Assembly (NCBI RefSeq): GCF_008035925.1
Contig: NZ_CP036264.1
Span: forward strand, 2,972,443 to 3,036,442
Length of the DNA: 64,000 bases
Source: Stieleria maiorica
GTDB lineage: Bacteria > Planctomycetota > Planctomycetia > Pirellulales > Pirellulaceae
Direction of reading: 5' to 3'
In this document: piece after piece, positions 7,715-15,325 of the stretch
How the letters are laid out: each line of letters starts with the position of its first letter
How positions within the stretch are numbered: position 1 is the first letter of the stretch
Translations under genes and position numbers: made by a program
Notes under the pieces: generated by a model
Told to the model about the DNA's origin: nothing
The model's database searches: none
What the model saw: only the letters and a program-made list of their open reading frames with translations

Positions 7715-8173
7715 CGCTTCCAACCGACGCGTGACACGCCAGTCACTACGATTCGTGTCATTCGAGTGATTCGTGGACAAATCTCTTCTCCGCTATGCGC
7801 ATTCTGGTCCAACGCCTGACATCCCGACTGCGATTGGTGCGCTCGAATTGCGCTCATCGGATTTCATCAGACCTCTATTTCTTGGGATTCGCTCCTGACG
7901 TCATCGTTCGAGCGGTGCGCGGTCGACTCGGCAGACGATGACAAACCGACGCCTGACGATTGCAACGCTGACAACCGACACCCGAAGTGCTGACCGCAGA
8001 TTGGGACGCTCGATTTCCCTTGGCCATTCCGATCGAGTACATTGGCCATCAGCGACGATGGCTCAAGCTGTCGTCGTGGCCGATCCGCGTGAACCAAGTG
8101 GTGCACCGCAGTCGGCGAGTCGAGTTTGTTTTTGAGTTCCGGTCCATCGCGCCGACGCGGTGACCACAGGCCG
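7711..8173 (+). repeat. Gene-less cassette, family 2, copy L
   Basis: About 463 bp with no convincing gene. It begins GTTCACGC and ends GCGTGAAC, an exact complement. It shares its middle (CCGACGCCTGACG, GAGTACATTGGCCATCAGCG) with K, Q and T, and more loosely with family 1. Confidence 0.75.
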
Positions 8174-8177
8174 TTAT
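8090..8177 (+). other. attC site 13 (short type)
   Basis: R'' TGAAC at 8090-8094, R' GTTAT at 8173-8177. The changed R' (GTTATTCC) is exactly complemented by the R'' of the next cassette (GGAATAAC). Confidence 0.86.
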
Positions 8178-8197
8178 TCCATAGATTCTGAGTTTTT

Positions 8198-9136
8198 ATG
8201 GCACGCGACGATTTTAGTGCACCAACGAAGCGAACGATTGCACAGCGATCGGGATACGTCTGCGCCTATCCGAATTGCTTGGCTCCGACATCCGGCCCAG
8301 CGCTGGACGGCGAATCGGCCGTCAATATTGGCGTTGCTGCACACATCTGCGCTGCATCTGAAAACGGTCCACGCTACGACCCAACAATGACAGAGCAAGA
8401 GCGTGCCGATGCCGAAAACGGCATCTGGATGTGTGCGAATCACTCTACGCTTATCGACAGAGATGACGATAAATACACCGTTGACGTTCTGCGCGACTGG
8501 AAATACGAAGCCGAGGACCGCGCAATGAAAATGTTGGGACAGCCACGTGGGTGCGCGAAAGGCTCGCTTGCGAGTGTGTCCCCCGCGTCACGGCTTGGTG
8601 CCGAACAAAGCGTGCTCGTTGATGGTCAGCCGATTCCCTATGTATCGACGTTCGACGCTGACGATGAAGAAGAGCAGATGACGTGGTACGTAAGCGCGTT
8701 CGTGATTCAGTTTTCGATTCAGAAACGTCCAAGCCTCAAGAATGCTGTGCTGGATCATCTTGTTGTTACCGTCCACGAGACGAAAACGATCCCAGAATAC
8801 CAACCCTTGATGGGCGTTTACCCATCAGAGGTCAACCTCTTCTACGTTGAAATTGACAAGAACAACGGCACGATCCCCCGCGAATTCAGGCCTACGCGTT
8901 ACTACACGAAACAAACTGATTCTGAGCCAGAGCAACAGCATTATCCACAGCCCATGGTGCTGGACGACGACATTCCAGCTCAGATTGCGGTTCGATTCAA
9001 TTCAAAGTCTTCTGGCATGTTCCTGATGTCGATGGACGCTGTGGTGACTGCTGGGGATGAACATGAGACGTTACCAATCATGCCTCCTCAATGGACAATC
9101 TTTGAAGAGCCAGAACCGTACGAGGACATGGAATAA
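8198..9136 (+). CDS. HNH nuclease of the Cap5/defence type with unknown C-terminal domain
   Basis: A 312-residue protein. Residues about 10-105 contain a Cys-rich HNH fold: SGYVCAYPNC, VNIGVAAHICAAS, GPRYDP, NGIWMCANHSTLID, then YTVDVLRDWK. That pattern is shared with the N-terminal HNH domain of CBASS effector Cap5 and related defence nucleases, where the AHI His, the NGIW Asn and the ANH His form the metal site. In Cap5 a SAVED sensor follows; here the ~190-residue C-terminal part is acidic, beta-rich and not recognised, so the trigger is unknown. The start at 8198 follows attC 13 closely; no strong Shine-Dalgarno is seen. The stop codon TAA falls inside the next R'' box. It probably cleaves DNA on infection; this is inference from the domain. 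Confidence 0.78.
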   Translation: MARDDFSAPTKRTIAQRSGYVCAYPNCLAPTSGPALDGESAVNIGVAAHICAASENGPRYDPTMTEQERADAENGIWMCANHSTLIDRDDDKYTVDVLRDWKYEAEDRAMKMLGQPRGCAKGSLASVSPASRLGAEQSVLVDGQPIPYVSTFDADDEEEQMTWYVSAFVIQFSIQKRPSLKNAVLDHLVVTVHETKTIPEYQPLMGVYPSEVNLFYVEIDKNNGTIPREFRPTRYYTKQTDSEPEQQHYPQPMVLDDDIPAQIAVRFNSKSSGMFLMSMDAVVTAGDEHETLPIMPPQWTIFEEPEPYEDME

Positions 9137-9220
9137 CAATGCGATGCACGACGAGCCGCCGAGTCGTGCTTTTTTGAACTGGTTGATCACTCGCGGCGGC
9201 CGCGTGATCGCTGCCGTTCG
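9133..9220 (+). other. attC site 14 (short type)
   Basis: R'' ATAAC at 9133-9137 (GGAATAAC, exact complement of the cassette opening GTTATTCC). R' GTTCG is at 9216-9220. Arms CGATGCACGACGAGCCGCCG and CGGCGGCCGCGTGATCG. Confidence 0.89.
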
Positions 9221-9647
9221 TAGCGGTAGACGTGGCTGCGATGGTCCGGCGCCTGTCGTCCGTGCTGCTGACGGGGGCGCTCGAATTTGGCCCACTTGAT
9301 GTCGTCCAACCTCTGTTGCCTAAGATTCGCTTTTGATGTCACGGTTTGACGGGTGCGCGGTCGATTCGGCTGACGAAGACTAACCAACGCCTGTCGACTT
9401 CGATGCTGACGACCGACGCCTGACGTGCCGACTGGAGATTGGGACACCGGAATTTCCCGCGGCAATTCACATCGAGTACACTGGCAAGCCGCGACGATGC
9501 TTCAACCCGGCGTGCCGACCGACGCCACGAACCCGGCGATGCACCCCAGCACACTCATTGTTGCGAGACGCAAACTTTTACCCGATTCGGTCATCACGCT
9601 CACGCCATCTCAATCGTAAAGGTCCGTGTGCGAGGTGATCGCTGATG
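9217..9647 (+). repeat. Gene-less cassette, family 1, copy N
   Basis: About 431 bp, colinear with C, D, G and J with scattered substitutions. It precedes the two small membrane-protein genes and supplies a Shine-Dalgarno and ATG at its attC. Confidence 0.82.
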
Positions 9648-9651
9648 TTCG
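9528..9651 (+). other. attC site 15 (long type)
   Basis: R'' CGAAC at 9528-9532, R' GTTCG at 9647-9651. GAGGTGATC at 9632-9640, ATG at 9645-9647 opening a four-codon frame that ends in ATGA at 9656-9659. Confidence 0.84.
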
Positions 9652-9655
9652 CGAA

Positions 9656-9892
9656 ATGAATCCCTACAAGCCCTCGCGAGATTTACACACAGAAGCTGCG
9701 TCAAGTTCGCACTTCGCCGTCTCCCATTGCATTCGTCCCATGCTCATCGGTGCGGCAGGAGTAGGAGCGGCAGTTGTTTCAACGCTGGTTTACGACTCCG
9801 GTTTCGGGTTCGCCGTGTTCGGTACGTTCTGCGGTGTTGCGTTTGGTGATCTATTCTCCACGACAGAACATGAGGCAAGCGATGACCTATGA
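9656..9892 (+). CDS. Small membrane protein of unknown function
   Basis: A 78-residue protein with one or two membrane segments (PMLIGAAGVGAAVVSTLVY and FAVFGTFCGVAFGDLF). The ATG at 9656 overlaps the stop of a four-codon leader frame begun in attC 15 (ATGA), so it may be translated by coupling from the attC ribosome site. The family is not recognised. It shares its cassette with a second small membrane protein at 9946, suggesting a two-component membrane unit. Confidence 0.5.
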   Translation: MNPYKPSRDLHTEAASSSHFAVSHCIRPMLIGAAGVGAAVVSTLVYDSGFGFAVFGTFCGVAFGDLFSTTEHEASDDL

Positions 9893-9945
9893 CAAAACGT
9901 ATCGCGTCACAAACCACCGTTCGCTTATCTTGATAGCATGCTGTA

Positions 9946-10152
9946 GTGTTTCACGTTTGGCGAGAACTGCTACTCATCGCAACTTTCGTCGCAATGGTCG
10001 TCACTCCAGCCGATGTCACGGCTATGGTCTACGCAATCCCGGGATTCTTGATGGGGGTTACTATGTCCTACGGATTCGCCGTGTGGCGTTTGCCTGCTAG
10101 TTCAGAACACATGCCTAGTGAACAATACCCGAACGGGAGCGTGGAGCAATGA
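9946..10152 (+). CDS. Small membrane protein of unknown function
   Basis: A 68-residue protein from GTG 9946 with two membrane segments (LLLIATFVAMVVTPADV and VYAIPGFLMGVTMSYGFAVW) and a polar tail. It lies 53 bases after the preceding small membrane gene in the same cassette. No signature is visible. The stop at 10150-10152 (TGA) lies inside the degenerate attC 16. Confidence 0.45.
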   Translation: MFHVWRELLLIATFVAMVVTPADVTAMVYAIPGFLMGVTMSYGFAVWRLPASSEHMPSEQYPNGSVEQ

Positions 10153-10230
10153 CATACACCGAAGCACGCGAGTGGGGTTGTTTCGAAAGCGGATCATCAA
10201 CCGCGCGTGCTCGGTGATGTCTGACGTTAT
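10144..10230 (+). other. attC site 16 (degenerate left core)
   Basis: R' GTTAT at 10226-10230 and arms CATACACCG and CGGTGATG pair with one extra base. The expected R'' (near 10144-10150, GAGCAAT) has decayed; a CGAAC at 10130-10134 is the alternative. Confidence 0.6.
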
Positions 10231-10244
10231 TCGATTGAACTTTT

Positions 10245-11555
10245 ATGGAACTGCAGACATTGGTACGCACAACTGCTATGGCCGCGTTACTCTTGGCACA
10301 TTTGCTACCTGTGTTGGCAATTTCCCAAGAGCCAGAGCAAACGCAAAGTAGATCGGACGAGCTCGCGATGTCCGCAGTCGAAGCTCGGTTTTCTGAGCTC
10401 CAACTCGAATTTCGCAAGTCTTCCATGCGATACACAGAGCTTGTCAATCTTGCTAGAGAATCTAAGGCAGGCTTGGCTCGTCCCGGTGTTGAGATTCACC
10501 CCGGCAACTCGCTCGTATCAGCGTTCCTTGATCTTGAGTCAGACTCCCGAGGGACAAGCGTCGGGTTTAGCTGCCTCTATCACTTGATTGATCAAGCGCG
10601 TCGCGTACGCCCGGGACGTCTCGCCGAATCATCCGAGTGGGACGTACTGAAGGGGAGGCATGAGGCTATTTCCAGACTTGGGGAATACTATTTAGGCTAT
10701 CGGGATATTGGAACAGTGATCCGAATCGTCGGAAGCGGCACAGACGATGAACGCTTCCTACGAACGCTCAGAGATCGCGCTTCGCATGACAATGTTAAAG
10801 CAAACGCGATGTTTGCCCTTGCGGGCATCCTGGCCAATAAGAGCAATCTTCCTGCGTACTTTGACTCGCAAATTTCACTGCTCGACGCAACGGAGCCACG
10901 ACAGATGAAAATCATCGAGGCTTATAAAAACGCGAAAGCTAAATCGAGGAATGCGTTGGAGTGTCGTTCCGAAGCTCGTGAGATCATCGAAGCATTGCGG
11001 GGTAACTATGCCTCTGCGCAATTGGCGCCCAGGATTGCTGGAGAGGCACCAGTGCACATCCAGTTGGAACGATCAGAACCGGAGCGAAATCAACCCCTTG
11101 TTTTGTCTCTGATTCCAGCCGTTGAATTTGAGTTGCAGCATGGAATCGGCCGGAAGGCTCCGGAAATCGATCAGGTTGATGCATTCATGGAGCCTATGAA
11201 ACTCACTTCCTACCGCGGAAGCACTGTCGTGCTGATGTTTTCTTACAAAGGGTGTGCTCCCTGCGAAGCAATGTACCCGGCAAATCGCAGCCTGATTGAC
11301 GACCTGAGCGGTTTGCCGTTTGTTTTTGTAGGCGTCATGAGTGATGATGAACTAAGCACGATTCACAGCTCCGTCAGCGAAGGAGACATTACCTGGCGCG
11401 TTTGGTGGGACGGAAAAGACAAACAGCTTTCCACGAACTGGAATGTAAACAGCTATCCACAGATCTATGTGATCGATAAGACTGGAACGATACGCTATCG
11501 CGGCCTTCGCGGTGCAGCGCTGCGGAATGCCGTCATGCACTTGCTTAACGAATAG
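10245..11555 (+). CDS. Exported thioredoxin-fold (TlpA/AhpC-TSA-like) protein
   Basis: A 436-residue protein with a signal peptide (residues 1-27, LLLAHLLPVLAIS) and a helical domain to about residue 300. The C-terminal thioredoxin domain reads KAPEIDQVDAFMEPMKLTSY, VVLMFSYKGCAPCEAM (Cys 337 and 340), YPQIYVIDKTGTIRYRG. The CxxC pair and the cis-Pro segment before QIYVID are those of TlpA-type periplasmic thiol-disulfide oxidoreductases. The long helical front is typical of planctomycete members and may bind a partner. The ATG at 10245 follows attC 16 closely. It is the largest cargo gene in the array. Confidence 0.8.
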   Translation: MELQTLVRTTAMAALLLAHLLPVLAISQEPEQTQSRSDELAMSAVEARFSELQLEFRKSSMRYTELVNLARESKAGLARPGVEIHPGNSLVSAFLDLESDSRGTSVGFSCLYHLIDQARRVRPGRLAESSEWDVLKGRHEAISRLGEYYLGYRDIGTVIRIVGSGTDDERFLRTLRDRASHDNVKANAMFALAGILANKSNLPAYFDSQISLLDATEPRQMKIIEAYKNAKAKSRNALECRSEAREIIEALRGNYASAQLAPRIAGEAPVHIQLERSEPERNQPLVLSLIPAVEFELQHGIGRKAPEIDQVDAFMEPMKLTSYRGSTVVLMFSYKGCAPCEAMYPANRSLIDDLSGLPFVFVGVMSDDELSTIHSSVSEGDITWRVWWDGKDKQLSTNWNVNSYPQIYVIDKTGTIRYRGLRGAALRNAVMHLLNE

Positions 11556-11648
11556 GCATCGACTCATCGAAATCGATTTCAACATCGCCCGACCGGAGCG
11601 GTGGAATTAATGTGCAGTCGCACAACATCTGATCGCACAGATCGACGA

Positions 11649-11735
11649 ATAACAATCGGATGCACGACGAGTCGCCGAGTCGTGGTTATTGAAGTGGAGG
11701 ATTGCTCGCGGCGACCGCGTGATCCGCAACGTTCA
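11649..11735 (+). other. attC site 17 (short type)
   Basis: R'' ATAAC at 11649-11653 (CGAATAAC), exact complement of the cassette opening GTTATTCG. R' GTTCA is at 11731-11735. Arms GGATGCACGACGAGTCGCCG and CGGCGACCGCGTGATCC. Confidence 0.89.
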
Positions 11736-12212
11736 CGCTGCCAAATCGTGCTCGTACTCAGGCGTCAGCCGGTACTCGTACTCGTACTCGAAACAGCCGC
11801 AAGCAAACCAACGCCCTTCGTCGATGCCGCTGATTGGTGCGCTCGAAGTGCGCCCAACTGAATTCATCAGACCTCCGTTCCCCGGGATTCGCTACTGATG
11901 TCATCGTTCGAATGGTGCGCGGTCGACTCGGCCGAAGAAGTCAAACCGACGCCTGTCGATTGAGTGCGAGCACGAGTACCGCGTTGCTGAGTACGAGTAC
12001 GATCCAAGACAATCCGACGCCCGAATGTCGGCTGCTGATTGGGGCACTGGATTTCCCTTGGCGATTTCGATCAGTTACATTGGCTGTCAGCGGCGCTGGC
12101 ACGTGCTGTCGTCGTGGCCGGACGCGCGAACCATCCGTTGCACACGCAGGCACGGAGTCGGCGTCAACCGAAAACACAATGTCGTTCGCCGTGCCGCGGT
12201 GAACGATGGCCG
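11732..12212 (+). repeat. Gene-less cassette, family 2, copy Q
   Basis: About 481 bp with no convincing gene. It carries tandem GTACTC-type hexanucleotides near 11756-11792 and GAGTAC/GAGCAC variants near 11967-12003. The latter lie at the position of the GAGCAC insertion in copy C. Confidence 0.72.
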
Positions 12213-12216
12213 TTCG
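12127..12216 (+). other. attC site 18
   Basis: R'' CGAAC at 12127-12131, R' GTTCG at 12212-12216. The arms are less regular (CCGTTGCAC and GGTGAACG), but the spacer and extra base are present. Confidence 0.78.
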
Positions 12217-12679
12217 TCGACTGAAGACAGTTCATCCTCACTCACGGTCAAGAGCTGCATTGCAAACCGCGACATGCCCTGCTTGCCAAGCCGAAATTCC
12301 AGCGTCAGGCATGAAGTGTACCTGTGATTCTTGCGGCTGCGTGTTTCTACACGACCACAACTATCCCGACTCAAAAGCGGTCGCCGTAAGCTACTCTCAA
12401 GTTGCACCCGAATTCAAAGATCTGCCTGGACATGACAAGGCAAAAGCACACGAATGGCTTGCTGCCGTGGCTCGACGTCCGAACTACATTTCCTACTACC
12501 TTTCTGTCGAAACGGGCCATCATTCAACACTCACCTTCTTAACCCACCACGAATGGATCACTGGTAAGATCGAATACGCCAACGACACATATCGCTTGAC
12601 TGACGCTGGCGCGGATGCACTAATTGCACTTAATTCCGAACGTGGTGACCCAGCACTGAAGCGTCGCGCGGACAAATAG
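12206..12679 (+). CDS. Zinc-ribbon protein with winged-helix-like tail
   Basis: A 157-residue protein. Residues about 22-45 form a zinc ribbon (TCPACQAEIP and CTCDSCGCVF). The C-terminal ~80 residues (SVETGHHSTLTFLTHHEWIT, YRLTDAGADALIAL) resemble a small winged helix ending in the LTDAG motif seen in many regulators. The ATG at 12206 lies inside attC 18, six bases before R', with GGTGA just upstream. A TTG at 12260 is an alternative that drops the attC-encoded residues. It may be a DNA-binding or RNA-binding protein; function unknown. Confidence 0.6.
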   Translation: MAVRRLKTVHPHSRSRAALQTATCPACQAEIPASGMKCTCDSCGCVFLHDHNYPDSKAVAVSYSQVAPEFKDLPGHDKAKAHEWLAAVARRPNYISYYLSVETGHHSTLTFLTHHEWITGKIEYANDTYRLTDAGADALIALNSERGDPALKRRADK

Positions 12680-12684
12680 AGCGG

Positions 12685-12771
12685 GGAATTATCCACTGCA
12701 CCCGTGCGGCGAAGTCGGGCGTTTTGGTAATGGAGAAGCTCTCGTCGCCGCCGGGTGATTGGTGCCGTTCC
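12685..12771 (+). other. attC site 19 (mutated left core)
   Basis: R' GTTCC at 12767-12771. The left core is GGAAT (12685-12689) where AAC is expected. Arms CACTGCACCCG and CGGGTGATTG still pair with one extra base. Confidence 0.72.
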
Positions 12772-13160
12772 CCGACTGGGATTGCTTCGACCCTAGAACC
12801 TCGAACCAATGCTGTAACTTTGTGAAACGTCCGGACGTAGTCGCTGAACTCGCACTCGCTGGAAACCAAAACGTTGTCAGCGTGAAGATCCAAGGAGACA
12901 ACTACGAAATTAACGTTCTATTGTCTGCTGACGACATTGATCGTCTCAATCGCGAGGATTTGCCCGTTGTACCAGATGATCATGCCGTCACGGCTGGAAT
13001 TTGTTTTAACGCGGCCGCGCACTGGTTCCTTTGCGACCGCAATATCATGGGCATAGTGGTGGGACACGACGATGTAACATGGGACGTTGGAGTTTGGATG
13101 CCAGTTGATACATTTACGGAAATCAAACGACTGATCCTCTGCCTGCGTTCATCCCTCTGA
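12762..13160 (+). CDS. Hypothetical cassette protein
   Basis: A 132-residue protein from GTG 12762, inside attC 19; a GTG at 12822 would give 112 residues. It appears soluble and mixed alpha/beta (SVKIQGDNYEINVLLSADDI, TWDVGVWMPVDTF). Size and cassette context would fit an immunity protein or a small enzyme accessory, but no family is recognised. It fills its cassette, ending 14 bases before the R'' box. Confidence 0.5.
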   Translation: MPFPDWDCFDPRTSNQCCNFVKRPDVVAELALAGNQNVVSVKIQGDNYEINVLLSADDIDRLNREDLPVVPDDHAVTAGICFNAAAHWFLCDRNIMGIVVGHDDVTWDVGVWMPVDTFTEIKRLILCLRSSL

Positions 13161-13174
13161 CTCTACAGAAGAGG

Positions 13175-13269
13175 GGAACCATCGCGTGCACCCGTGCACG
13201 CGAGCACGCGAGTCAGGCGGTTTTGAAATTGAGAATCTTTCGCGCGTGCCGGGTGACGCGTGACGCTCG
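13175..13269 (+). other. attC site 20 (mutated right core)
   Basis: R'' GGAAC at 13175-13179 (GGGGAAC) is the exact complement of the cassette opening GTTCCCC. The right core is GCTCG (13265-13269), a change in the invariant GTT, so this site is probably inactive. Confidence 0.76.
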
Positions 13270-13548
13270 CGCTGCTAGCCGACGCCGGACCGCAACGCCA
13301 CGTCATCTTTCGTGTCGTTCGTGGTTGCTCTCTTTTCCGCTGTTCCCATCGCGGTCCTAGGCCTGACATCCCGGTTTGATTGATGCGCTCGAAGAGCGCC
13401 CATCGGATTTTTCAGACCTCTGTTTCCTGGGATTCGCATTTGGTTTCGTCGTTTGACTGGTGCGCTGACAAACCGACGACTGATATGACGACCTTAAAGT
13501 CATTGCTGAATCCAACGGACCGGCTGCCCGGGCGATGTGTCTGAGGCC

Positions 13549-15180
13549 CGGAGGGCCGGTAGAGTGTCTGCCGGTGGCGTCAGCCCTCGTTGTTATACAC
13601 AATTCATTCCCCTGATCTGGTTGCATTTGGACCAAAGCTTCGCCAACAACTACTGATGTCGTAGAGTCGTTCCATGCCGCGCATGACCGTATCGGTGCCA
13701 GGCTCGTCATGTCGTGGTCGGTCGATGTAGCCGCCAAGCCGAGCGATCATGCGGACGATCTCCTTCAACGTCGGTGGTTTCTTTGGCGGATCTTCCCCGG
13801 TGACGATCTTGTATACCGGCTGCCATTCGTCGGCTACGAATACTGCTTCACAGCTGACGTCTGGACATTCGCGACCGATCCGCACGCTGTAGAACGTTCG
13901 CCACGCCAAGATCATCGAAACAGCGAGACAACGCTCGAATCGTTCGATCTTTTCAAACCGCTTTGCTTCGATGCGAGTGCCTGATTTGAGAGTTCGGAAG
14001 AATACTTCGATCAACCAGCGAATGCAGTAGTAAGACAACACCAGCTCAATCTCTTCCTTGTTCGAAATCGGCATATTGGTCAGCAACAGCCAACTGATAG
14101 GCGTATCCCCTTCAGGCGGATCGATCTCGTGAGCCCAAATCGCGTTGACTTTCGTGGGCCGTAGGTGTCGATCGGGACGATAGGGGTTCTTCAGTGTCAG
14201 CGTCGTTGCACGCACCTCGAGTTCGCATTGGCGTGCCTCTCGCGGTTGATTGCGTGCTCGTTTGTCACAGGCTAACTTGGGTTTGTGCGGACGAATCGTT
14301 ATCGCTTTGGTGTAGCGTACTTTGCTCGCGGCGAGTTTTTCATGCAGATTTCCTGATGGCCGACCGTGCTGATCAACGATCGAACGGTCATAGCAACTGC
14401 GAATAATCCACCAAAAGTTCTTTGGAGAATCGGAATTACACTCGATGACTTCAAAGATGTCCGCTTCGCTGTCAGCCACGCAGACAACTTGCGTTTCGGG
14501 GTGCTCGCTAGCGATTAACTGTGCTTCGCGGTGGTTTTCAAGCCATCGCAGAGACTCCTTCTCTTCAATCGGCACTTTCTTTCGATCATCGGCTTTTGAC
14601 GGACCTTCCTCGCGAGTCCAAAGTTCCGCTGCAACGGTTCCTAAGGGCGTGCCGGTGGGAGTGAACGCCATCAGCGGGTGAAGCAACTCGCCGTAGCGTG
14701 AACTGCCATCTAGCGGACCGGCCCCTTCTACTTGCGTGTTAGGTTTCGTCAAATCCAGTTCCGTCGTATCGTGAGCCAAGATGACAACTTCTTGCTCAGC
14801 AAGACGCTTATAGCAGGCATCTATATGGGGCGCTAAAATGTCCTCAAAGCAGATCGCATCGTTATCAAAAAGTCGGTAGGCTGCCGTTGTTTCGTTGTGT
14901 CCTGCGCCGACTGCAGCAGGAATGCTCTTGCTCGGCAAACCAGCCATGGCGGAGAGCACTTCGGCAAGTCGTTCATTTCGTCTCTTGTCGCCAAGATCCA
15001 CCGTTTCTAATTCGTCAATCACCCATTGGCTCACCATCGCAAACACTCCGTTGCTAGCTGTCGTGCACCTGAACTCCCTGTGAGCAACAGTTTGAGCGAT
15101 TTCGCGAATCAATACATCATCAAAAATTTGTGTATAACAACGAGGGTTGACACCACCGGCAAGCACTGTGCCAGCCCTAG
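13549..15180 (-). mobile_element. IS4-family insertion sequence
   Basis: The transposase gene is flanked by imperfect terminal inverted repeats. The inner part, CCCTCGTTGTTATACACAA, is identical at both ends; the outer part (TGCCGGTGGYGTCA, then a GGGC/AGTG-rich stretch) matches with a few changes. The ends are approximate. I could not see a clear target duplication. Confidence 0.75.
13604..15037 (-). CDS. IS4-family transposase
   Basis: A 477-residue DDE transposase. The N-terminus (MVSQWVIDELETVDLGDKRR) matches the DNA-binding domain of IS50/Tn5-like transposases. ILAHDTTELDLT carries the first catalytic Asp, VVCVADSEADIFEV the second. YYCIRWLIEVFFRTLKSG is the Y-x2-R-x3-E-x6-K signature of the IS4 family and holds the catalytic Glu. 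The start at 15037 was chosen because it begins this conserved N-terminus; the frame is open further upstream but enters cassette sequence. The gene looks intact. It moves this element by cut-and-paste. Confidence 0.9.
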   Translation of the reverse strand: MVSQWVIDELETVDLGDKRRNERLAEVLSAMAGLPSKSIPAAVGAGHNETTAAYRLFDNDAICFEDILAPHIDACYKRLAEQEVVILAHDTTELDLTKPNTQVEGAGPLDGSSRYGELLHPLMAFTPTGTPLGTVAAELWTREEGPSKADDRKKVPIEEKESLRWLENHREAQLIASEHPETQVVCVADSEADIFEVIECNSDSPKNFWWIIRSCYDRSIVDQHGRPSGNLHEKLAASKVRYTKAITIRPHKPKLACDKRARNQPREARQCELEVRATTLTLKNPYRPDRHLRPTKVNAIWAHEIDPPEGDTPISWLLLTNMPISNKEEIELVLSYYCIRWLIEVFFRTLKSGTRIEAKRFEKIERFERCLAVSMILAWRTFYSVRIGRECPDVSCEAVFVADEWQPVYKIVTGEDPPKKPPTLKEIVRMIARLGGYIDRPRHDEPGTDTVMRGMERLYDISSCWRSFGPNATRSGE

Positions 15181-15325
15181 TATCTACCCCGTCGACGTTG
15201 TGGGCTTCATTGCGCATGTACAGAAAGACGGCAGCGTCATCGAAGTGGAATGTCCCAGGGTGTTTCCAATCGAGTACATTGGCCATCAGCGGCGATGGCT
15301 CAGGCTGTCGTCGTAGCTGAACGCG

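Noticed and set aside
2335-9554. Recurring - strand reading frames in the gene-less cassettes (beginning MCWGASPGSWR or MHRRVRGAG)
   Set aside because: They occur in two overlapping registers at once, begin in the attC palindrome, lack ribosome sites, and read Arg/Ser-rich without domains; shared sequence alone explains their recurrence.
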